A stretch of DNA of 7,166 nucleotides from Akkermansia sp. (GTDB lineage: Bacteria; Verrucomicrobiota; Verrucomicrobiia; Verrucomicrobiales; Akkermansiaceae). The stretch spans positions 1 to 7,166 of the forward strand of contig JAFNWZ010000043.1 in the NCBI GenBank assembly GCA_017379255.1, in the 5' to 3' direction. The position numbers and the translations under genes were made by a program. Positions within the stretch are counted from its first letter, which is position 1. The number at the start of each line of letters is the position of its first letter. A model generated the notes under the pieces. That model was not told where the DNA came from and did not search any database. It saw nothing but the letters and a program-made list of their open reading frames with translations. Positions 1 to 5,580 of the stretch are shown here, one piece after another.

Positions 1-1971
1 GACCTGACCTCCCTGCAGAAGGAAGCAAGCAACCGCTTCGGGTTCTCCGCCCGCCGCACCCTGCAGATTGCCCAGGAGTGCTACGAAAAGCACAAGGTAC
101 TGACCTACCCGCGTACGGACTCGAAATTCCTGCCGAATGACTACCTGAAAATTGCCACCCGCACCGTGGGTGCCATAGCAGGAAACCTGCCGGAATTTGC
201 CGGTTTTGCCAACGGTATTCTGGAAAACCGCAGCATTCGCCCCAACAAACGCGTGTTTGACAGCTCCAAGGTGAGTGATCACTTCGCCATCATTCCCACG
301 GGCAAGTTCGTAAACCTCACGGGCGATGCCGCCCGCATCTTCACCCTGGTGGTGCAGCGTTTCCTGGGTGTGTTCATGCCCAATGCCGAATACGAGGACA
401 CCGAGCGGATTACCACCGTGACCAGCCCCGGCGCCCAGGACTGCTTCTACACCCATGGCCGGGTCATGCTCTCTGCCGGCTGGCGCGCCCTGTACGGCCC
501 GGATAAGCGCAAGAAGGACGAGCTCTGCCAGGTGGCAGCGGGAGAAAGCGTAACTGCCACCCAGGTGGAAGCCACGGCAGACCAGACCAAAGCCCCGGCA
601 GCCTACACGGAAGCCACCCTGCTCACCGCTATGGAAACGGCCGGCAAGCTGGTGGAGGACGAAGACCTTGCCGATGCCATGAAAGAACGCGGTCTTGGCA
701 CACCCGCCACCCGCGCCGCCATCATCGAAGGTCTCATCACTCAGGAATACATAGCCCGCGAGGGCAAGGAGCTCATGGCCACCCGCCGCGGCATGGATCT
801 CATCGACCTGCTTGGCAAGATTGGTCTGAGCACCCTCTCCAGCCCGGAGCTGACCGGCGAATGGGAGTACCGCCTCAAGCAGATGGAAAGTGGCCGGCTT
901 GACCGGGCTACCTTCATGAAGGATATCCGCACTTACACCACAGACATTGTGGAAGCGGTGCGCGACTACATGCAGAATGGCAAGAACCCGGATCTGGAAC
1001 TTTCCTGCCCCGCCTGCGGCACCCAGGGGCTCAGCAGCCGGGTGGACTCCATCTCCTGCAACAGCTGCAAATTCCGGCTCCGCCGCGTGCATGCCGGGCT
1101 CACCCTCACCGATGACCAGCTCTGCGAGCTCATCGGTAAGGGAGAACTGCCCGTCATGGAAGGATTCCGCTCGAAATTCGGCAAACCGTTCAAAGCAGGG
1201 CTGCGCATGGTAGCCCCCCAGACGGCCCGCAGCATCTGGAAGGCCGAGTTCTACTTTGACTCCGACCGCAGCGACAGCAAGCAGGAAGAAACGCCCGCGC
1301 AGAGCATCGGCACCGTGCAGGTGAAAGACCAGGGAGAGCTGCAGCTGCAGGCAAATGACAAGCAGTGGAGCGTGCCGGATTACACCCAGGCCAACGGACA
1401 CAAAGGCTTCACCATGTCCCGCAACATCCTGGGCATGGAAATCAGCGAGGATGTGCTGCGCCAGGTTCTGTCCACCGGCAAGAGTGATTTGATTACAGGG
1501 TTCATCTCCCAGCGCACCAACCGCGGGTTCGACGCCTACCTGGTGCTGGACGAAAAGAAAGGCAACGTGGGCTTCGAGTTCCCCCCCCGCGAAGCACGGC
1601 AGAAAGGCACAAAGGAAAAAGCCGACAAGAAATTCACCGCAGCCTCTGCCGCGGCAGAAGACCTGAGCAAAGGCACAAAACACGGCACCATCAAGGTGAA
1701 AGGAAAGGGGGAATACGAGCTGGTAGAAACGGAATCTGCCTGGCATGTGGATGGCCTGACCTATGGAAAGACACGCAAGCCGCTGGTGATTCCGCACAGC
1801 ATGTGCGATATCAACCTGGATGCCGCTACCGTCACCCAGCTGCTCACCAAGGGCAAGACGGAACTCATCAAGGATTTCACCAGCCACAAGAGCGGCAAGA
1901 AGTTCGATGCCTACCTCGTGTTCAACGCCTCCACCGGTCGCATTTCCTACGAATTCCCCCCGCGCAAGTAA
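1..1971 (+). CDS. topB: DNA topoisomerase III (type IA), 5'-truncated by window edge
   Basis: Type IA topoisomerases pass one DNA strand through a transient break held by a 5'-phosphotyrosine; TopB-type enzymes decatenate and resolve replication or recombination intermediates. The open frame runs from base 1, giving 656 residues, with the Toprim N-terminus (about 300 residues by family comparison) lying outside. The active-site motif LTYPRTDSKFLP has its catalytic Tyr at window residue 36 (codon 106-108), which lies upstream of the first in-frame ATG at 166, so that ATG is internal. Further family motifs are KVSDHFAIIPT, GLGTPATR (231-238) and LTGEWEYRLKQMESG. A four-Cys zinc-ribbon module CPAC-x13-CNSC (residues 336-356) opens the C-terminal region. 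Two clear copies of the topoisomerase C-terminal repeat follow (about 437-530 and 562-656), each starting GT-x-x-VK and ending in [FY]EFPPR, joined by a Lys/Ala-rich linker. The stop is TAA at 1969-1971. Assignment to TopB rather than TopA rests on these C-terminal repeats and is strong. Confidence 0.94.
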   Translation, partial: DLTSLQKEASNRFGFSARRTLQIAQECYEKHKVLTYPRTDSKFLPNDYLKIATRTVGAIAGNLPEFAGFANGILENRSIRPNKRVFDSSKVSDHFAIIPTGKFVNLTGDAARIFTLVVQRFLGVFMPNAEYEDTERITTVTSPGAQDCFYTHGRVMLSAGWRALYGPDKRKKDELCQVAAGESVTATQVEATADQTKAPAAYTEATLLTAMETAGKLVEDEDLADAMKERGLGTPATRAAIIEGLITQEYIAREGKELMATRRGMDLIDLLGKIGLSTLSSPELTGEWEYRLKQMESGRLDRATFMKDIRTYTTDIVEAVRDYMQNGKNPDLELSCPACGTQGLSSRVDSISCNSCKFRLRRVHAGLTLTDDQLCELIGKGELPVMEGFRSKFGKPFKAGLRMVAPQTARSIWKAEFYFDSDRSDSKQEETPAQSIGTVQVKDQGELQLQANDKQWSVPDYTQANGHKGFTMSRNILGMEISEDVLRQVLSTGKSDLITGFISQRTNRGFDAYLVLDEKKGNVGFEFPPREARQKGTKEKADKKFTAASAAAEDLSKGTKHGTIKVKGKGEYELVETESAWHVDGLTYGKTRKPLVIPHSMCDINLDAATVTQLLTKGKTELIKDFTSHKSGKKFDAYLVFNASTGRISYEFPPRK

Positions 1972-1980
1972 CCCACCGCC

Positions 1981-2970
1981 ATGGGAGTGTGCAGCAGGAT
2001 ACTCAGTTATTTTGATATCTTCACCACGGGCATACTCATCAGCCTGGGGCTGGGCATCCTCATTCCCTGCCACGGGGCGGGAGCCGTCTTTGCCGACTGG
2101 CTGACGAACGCGGCCATCGTTCTGCTCTTCTTTCTGTACGGCGTCAAACTCTCCCGCAAATCCGTGCTGGAAGGGCTGCTCAACTGGCGGCTGCAGAGCA
2201 TGGTGTTTGCCTTCACCTTTGTCTTCTTCCCGGTAGTCATCCCCCTGCTCCGGCCACTGCTGGAGCCCATGGTGGGCGGGGCGCTTTTCATGGGCCTTGT
2301 GTATGTGGCCTGCCTGCCCAGCACCGTACAAAGCAGCATTGCCTTTACCTCTGTGGCGGGAGGCAACGTGCCTGCCGCGGTGTGCTCTGCCTCGGTTTCA
2401 AGCCTGCTGGGCGTTTTCCTCACTCCGTTCCTGGTGAGCCTGCTCTTTGCCACCGATGGCAGCGGCGCCCAGGTGGGGCTGGATACCGTGCTGAAAATCT
2501 GCTATCAGATTCTGCTGCCGTTCATCGCCGGCCAACTCAGCCAGCCCTTGCTGCGCAAGTGGGTTCTGGGGCATAAGACCCTCATTGGCTGGAATGATAA
2601 AGCCACCATCTGGCTGGTGGTCTACACCGCTTTTTCCAATGCCACCAGCGGAGGTTACTGGGACAAGTTGCAGGCCACCCAGCTCGGCGGCATGGCCGCA
2701 GCATGCCTTATCATCCTCTGCCTCACCTTTGCCGCTACCTGGTACAGCAGCAAACTACTCGGTTTCGATCGAGAAGACTGCATCACCATCGTCTTCTGCG
2801 GCTCCAAGAAAAGCCTGGCCGTGGGAGCGCCCATGATGCTGGCCATCTTCGGCACGCTGGATAACAATCTCCTCTTACCCCTCATGGTATTCCACCAGGT
2901 GCAGCTCATGCTCTGCGCCCACCTGGCCCGCCTCTGGCGCCAGGGGGCAGGCGATACCGGGGGCTACTAA
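1981..2970 (+). CDS. Bile acid:sodium symporter-like (YfeH/SBF-like) membrane carrier
   Basis: This 329-residue, strongly hydrophobic protein has about ten predicted membrane helices (roughly 12-30, 39-56, 72-90, 100-120, 127-155, 168-188, 206-220, 233-256, 268-290, 295-318), as expected for the BART/SBF-like superfamily, which includes E. coli YfeH. Recognisable family segments are FFLYGVKLS (50-58), CLPSTVQSSIAFTSVAGGN (111-129), SLLGVFLTP (141-149) and FCGSKKSLAVGAP (272-284). Polar residues in the 111-129 and 272-284 unwound-helix segments are where sodium is bound in characterised relatives. It is probably an inner-membrane sodium-coupled carrier of an organic anion; the substrate cannot be read from sequence, and 'bile acid' is only the family name. 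The ATG lies 9 bp after the topB stop, with no Shine-Dalgarno-like sequence before it, suggesting co-transcription with topB. It ends in a short polar tail. Confidence 0.86.
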   Translation: MGVCSRILSYFDIFTTGILISLGLGILIPCHGAGAVFADWLTNAAIVLLFFLYGVKLSRKSVLEGLLNWRLQSMVFAFTFVFFPVVIPLLRPLLEPMVGGALFMGLVYVACLPSTVQSSIAFTSVAGGNVPAAVCSASVSSLLGVFLTPFLVSLLFATDGSGAQVGLDTVLKICYQILLPFIAGQLSQPLLRKWVLGHKTLIGWNDKATIWLVVYTAFSNATSGGYWDKLQATQLGGMAAACLIILCLTFAATWYSSKLLGFDREDCITIVFCGSKKSLAVGAPMMLAIFGTLDNNLLLPLMVFHQVQLMLCAHLARLWRQGAGDTGGY

Positions 2971-2989
2971 ACCAACAGATACTACGACC

Positions 2990-3679
2990 ATGGAACAGAC
3001 AGAAGAATTTGTACGCTGGAGCGCCAGCCACTGGGGCGCGGTCATTGCCACCGCCATCGTTACCTTGTGCATCATCGGCGGAGCGATGAAAAAGCCCCTG
3101 GAAGTACGCCAGAAAGTCTGCCGGGCACTGGCCGTCGTGGTGGGACTCATCTACCTGGGCGATTCCTCCTTCATCCTCCTGACCCAGTACCACGGCAGCT
3201 GGGAACAGAACCTGCCGTTCCACTATTGCAGCATGATGCTGCTGGTAGCGGTGGTTGCCCTTTGGACACGTAACCACACCGCCTGCTGGGTGCTGTATTT
3301 CGGCGCACTCACCGCCTGCCTGCAGGGGCTCATCACCCCGGCACTGGATGCGGCTTACCCGTCACTGCGTTTCATCTTCTTCTTCAGCCTGCATGGTATT
3401 CTGATGCCGGCAGCGCTGGCAGTTCCCCTGCTGCTGGGCATGCGGGCACGGCTGCGCGATGTCGCCATCAGCCTGCTGCTCATGGATGCGTACCTGATCT
3501 TCATCCACCCGGTGAACCTGCTGCTGGGTACGAATTACGGATTCACCATGGAGAGCCCGGTGCCGGGCTGTATCCTGGACTACGCCGGGCCAGCCCCCTG
3601 GTACTACCTGTTGCTGCAGATTCCGGCCTTTGCCCTGTTCAGCCTGCTGCGCCTGCCGGTCAGGGCTAAAAAAGATTAA
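2990..3679 (+). CDS. YwaF/TIGR02206-family integral membrane protein (TMEM164-related)
   Basis: This 229-residue protein has about seven hydrophobic segments (roughly 15-33, 45-65, 79-92, 97-117, 127-150, 157-178, 203-221). Its features fit the YwaF/TIGR02206 family: LPFHYCSM (75-82, His78 and Cys80), a conserved-type helix YFGALTACLQGLITP (103-117), FFSLHG (131-136, His135), HPVNLLLGTNYGF (173-185), and LDYAGPAPWYYLLLQ near the C-terminus (196-210). The eukaryotic relative TMEM164 has been reported as a phospholipid acyltransferase that needs a Cys and a His; Cys80 and His135 are candidates for that pair, but this is inference and bacterial members are, to my knowledge, uncharacterised. The ATG sits 19 bp after the carrier gene's stop with no obvious Shine-Dalgarno, suggesting the third gene of the topB transcript. 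The stop TAA (3677-3679) overlaps the stop of the convergent ankyrin gene. Family call is good; function is open. Confidence 0.8.
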   Translation: MEQTEEFVRWSASHWGAVIATAIVTLCIIGGAMKKPLEVRQKVCRALAVVVGLIYLGDSSFILLTQYHGSWEQNLPFHYCSMMLLVAVVALWTRNHTACWVLYFGALTACLQGLITPALDAAYPSLRFIFFFSLHGILMPAALAVPLLLGMRARLRDVAISLLLMDAYLIFIHPVNLLLGTNYGFTMESPVPGCILDYAGPAPWYYLLLQIPAFALFSLLRLPVRAKKD

Positions 3680-3683
3680 GCCC
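3663..3683. other. Convergent stop-codon overlap inside a short inverted repeat
   Basis: The rightward stop (TAA, 3677-3679) and the leftward stop (TTA on the plus strand, 3676-3678) share the palindrome TTAA at 3676-3679. A 5-bp inverted repeat GGGCT (3663-3667) / AGCCC (3679-3683) encloses an A-rich 11-nt loop containing most of the overlap. The T-run seen on the minus strand is in the loop and not after the stem, so this is not a standard intrinsic terminator. There is no non-coding space between the two operons. Confidence 0.6.
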
Positions 3684-4266
3684 CGAGCAACTGGATAATG
3701 GTCTCGCGGGTGGCCTCATCCCTCACCTCGCGTGCATGAGCTGCGGCATTGAGCCCCTCCTCATCCACGGCATCGGCATCCGCCCCGGCGGCAAGCAACT
3801 GCTTCACCAGCTGCTCAAACCCGGACCATGAGGCCATCATCAGCGGCGTGGTTCCTGATGTTGTACGGGCATCTACCTCAGCCCCATTCTCCAGAAGCAG
3901 CGCCATGATGGCCGCCTGGTTATTGCGCACGGCAAAATGCATAGCGGTTTCGCCCTCCTCATTGCGGGCATTCACTTGCGCATTATGCATCAGCAATACT
4001 TTGGAAACCTCAAGGTGGCCCTCCGCTGCGGCAGTCATCAGAGCTGTCGTTCCATCTGCAGAAACGGCCTCGACACAGGCACCCTGCTCAATCATACGCC
4101 GCACGGCCAGGGCATCGCCCACGCGTGTCCATTCAGCCAGCAAGGCAGTTTCCTCAGGCGCCAGCGAAGCCTGGGTAGGCATGTACGGAGTCAGCGCCAC
4201 GGCTGCAATCACCCCCATGGCTGCCACCATGCCGCCCAGAATCGGAATAAATCGCATCTTTTTCAT
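3676..4266 (-). CDS. Small membrane-anchored or exported ankyrin-repeat protein
   Basis: This 196-residue protein starts MKKMRFIP and has one hydrophobic stretch at about residues 7-28, so it is either N-terminally anchored or carries an export signal. No strong signal peptidase site is visible. The rest is an ankyrin array with an exact 33-residue period: units 40-72 (degenerate), 73-105, 106-138, 139-171, and a truncated capping unit 172-196. Core units show the TALMTAA/TAMHFAV/TPLMMAS helix starts and the LLxxGAxVDA-type turns. Ankyrin repeats bind proteins; with the anchor, the repeats probably face the periplasm, though topology is not proven. No catalytic domain is present. The ATG at 4266 follows the argD stop after only 2 bp (TGA-GC-ATG), so it is almost surely translated from the argD transcript. 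A downstream in-frame ATG (4257) is an alternative start. The partner protein is unknown. Confidence 0.86.
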   Translation of the reverse strand: MKKMRFIPILGGMVAAMGVIAAVALTPYMPTQASLAPEETALLAEWTRVGDALAVRRMIEQGACVEAVSADGTTALMTAAAEGHLEVSKVLLMHNAQVNARNEEGETAMHFAVRNNQAAIMALLLENGAEVDARTTSGTTPLMMASWSGFEQLVKQLLAAGADADAVDEEGLNAAAHAREVRDEATRETIIQLLGA

Positions 4267-4268
4267 GC

Positions 4269-5507
4269 TCAGGAAAGAGAACTGAGAATTTCTTTCAGAA
4301 TGGCAAGACCTTCAGCCAGCACCTCCTCGGGCACATTCAGGGCAGGAATCAGGCGCAGGGTATCCGGGCCGGCGGGGCAAGCCAGCAGGCCGGCCTCACG
4401 GCAGAGATTGTTCACATGGCTGGCAGGGGTCTGCCCCGCAGGCACAGCAAAGGAATCCTTGCGCAGCCCCACGCCACGCAGCAAACCAAGACCGCGCACG
4501 GTTTCCACACAAGGAAGGTTCCAGCCTTCCACGGTAGCCTTAATCTGCTCACCCAGGCGGGCGGCGCGTTCCACAAGCCCCTGCTCCAGCACTTCTGTCA
4601 CCACGGCCAGGGCTGTGGCGCAGGCCAGCGGCGTACCACCGAATGTCGAACCGTGGGAACCGGGGCTCATGATGGAGGAAAGCGGTGTTCCCTCAGCATC
4701 AATGGCGCGGTTGCTCACCCAGAAACAGCCAATGGGGAATCCGCCGCCAATCCCCTTGGCGCAGGAAACCAGGTCGGGCTGCAGCTCCGGGCAGATGGCT
4801 TTCCAGCCCATGGTGGCGCCGCAGCGCCCCACGCCACACTGCACCTCGTCAATCATGAGCATGAGGTCATGCTCCCGGCACAGCTGAGCCACACCGCGCA
4901 GGAACTCCGGCGTGGCAGGATTCACACCGCCCTCACCCTGCACCGCCTCCAGCATAATACCGCAGGTTTCCGGGGAAACAGCAGCACGCAGAGCCTCCAG
5001 GTCATTGAAATCCACATACTTGAACCCGGTCAGCAAGGGGTCGAATTCCACCTGCACCTTCTCCTGGCCGGTGGCAGCCAGCGTACCCAGGGTGCGGCCG
5101 TGGAAACTCTTGTTAAAGGTAATCACCTCATACCGGGGGGAACCATCTGCCGCCGGACGACGGTGGCCGAAACGGCGCGCTGTCTTGATGATACCCTCAT
5201 TGCCCTCCGCCCCGGAATTGCAGAAAAACACACGCCCGGGAATGCCGATGAGCTTTTCCACCACCACCTCTGCCAGCTTTGCCTGACCGGGAATACCGTA
5301 GAGATTCGAACAATGCATCAGCGTATTCGCCTGTTCGGTGAGGGCCTTCACCACGGCCGGATGACAATGCCCCAGCGAACAAGTGGCAATACCGGCGCAG
5401 AAATCCACATACCGCCGCCCCTCCGTATCATACAGATAGGAACCCTCACCACGCGCGGCATCCAGCGGAGCGCGCCCATACGTCGGCAATACATACTGTT
5501 CGTTCAT
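4269..5507 (-). CDS. argD: Acetylornithine aminotransferase (class III, PLP-dependent)
   Basis: ArgD converts N-acetylglutamate-5-semialdehyde plus glutamate to N-acetylornithine plus 2-oxoglutarate in cytosolic arginine synthesis; many ArgD enzymes also act as succinyldiaminopimelate aminotransferase for lysine. From the ATG at 5507 the protein has 412 residues, close to the family's usual length. Visible motifs are the PLP phosphate-binding SGAEGNE (98-104), FHGRT (135-139), the PLP-ring Asp in IDEVQCGVGR (Asp220), the Schiff-base lysine in SCAKGIGGGFPIG (Lys251) and HGSTFGG (285-291). The frame extends upstream to a TTG at 5546, but that TTG is part of the predicted -35 box, and MNEQYVLPTYGR matches where homologues begin, so I chose 5507. 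The protein is cysteine-rich (16 Cys), including DEVQCGVGRCG where Thr is common. Other class III aminotransferases, such as ornithine aminotransferase, are less likely. It heads a two-gene unit with the ankyrin protein gene. Confidence 0.93.
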   Translation of the reverse strand: MNEQYVLPTYGRAPLDAARGEGSYLYDTEGRRYVDFCAGIATCSLGHCHPAVVKALTEQANTLMHCSNLYGIPGQAKLAEVVVEKLIGIPGRVFFCNSGAEGNEGIIKTARRFGHRRPAADGSPRYEVITFNKSFHGRTLGTLAATGQEKVQVEFDPLLTGFKYVDFNDLEALRAAVSPETCGIMLEAVQGEGGVNPATPEFLRGVAQLCREHDLMLMIDEVQCGVGRCGATMGWKAICPELQPDLVSCAKGIGGGFPIGCFWVSNRAIDAEGTPLSSIMSPGSHGSTFGGTPLACATALAVVTEVLEQGLVERAARLGEQIKATVEGWNLPCVETVRGLGLLRGVGLRKDSFAVPAGQTPASHVNNLCREAGLLACPAGPDTLRLIPALNVPEEVLAEGLAILKEILSSLS

Positions 5508-5517
5508 ATCACGCACA

Positions 5518-5546
5518 AATCTACACCCGCCGGGCGCGTTTGTCAA
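5518..5546 (-). promoter_or_regulatory. Predicted sigma-70-type promoter of argD
   Basis: Read on the minus strand, a perfect -35 box TTGACA (5546-5541) is followed by a 17-bp spacer and the -10 box TAGATT (5523-5518), which matches TATAAT at four of six positions including the key A2 and T6. Transcription would start around 5510-5512, only about 3-5 nt before the argD ATG at 5507, giving a leaderless or nearly leaderless mRNA. It lies in the 73-bp gap after the TIGR03790-family gene. It is predicted from sequence only. Confidence 0.7.
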
Positions 5547-5555
5547 CCCTTTCGC

Positions 5556-5570
5556 GCGTAGTGCACACGC
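5556..5570. repeat. Imperfect palindrome just upstream of the argD -35 box
   Basis: On the plus strand GCGT-a-GTG is followed directly by CAC-ACGC, a 7-bp inverted repeat interrupted by one unpaired A. It is centred about 50 bp upstream of the predicted argD transcription start. The position suits an activator or repressor site. It has no T-run and no loop, so it is not an intrinsic terminator. It does not resemble the AT-rich E. coli ARG box. It may be chance in GC-rich DNA. Confidence 0.35.
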
Positions 5571-5580
5571 AACAAACAGC

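Noticed and set aside
166..168. ATG at 166 as the start of the topoisomerase gene
   Set aside because: The same frame is open to base 1 and encodes the catalytic-Tyr motif at residues 34-45, so this ATG is internal to a truncated gene.
1338..1353. CTGCAGCTGCAG palindrome in topB
   Set aside because: It is explained by alternating Leu-Gln codons in the coding sequence, with no regulatory context.
3937..4887. Plus-strand open frame (316 codons) spanning the ankyrin gene and argD
   Set aside because: It crosses a real gene boundary on the opposite strand and has a Ser/Arg/Pro-rich shadow composition.
5508..5546. N-terminal extension of argD to a TTG at 5546
   Set aside because: The TTG lies in the predicted -35 box, and the extra 13 residues precede the usual start of ArgD homologues.
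4416..5561. Long plus-strand open frame (381 codons) opposite argD
   Set aside because: The argD reading on the other strand has all class III aminotransferase motifs; the antisense product is low-complexity with no family features.
5551..5580. Intrinsic terminator after the TIGR03790-family gene
   Set aside because: The only inverted repeat there has no loop and no following T-run, and it abuts the argD promoter.
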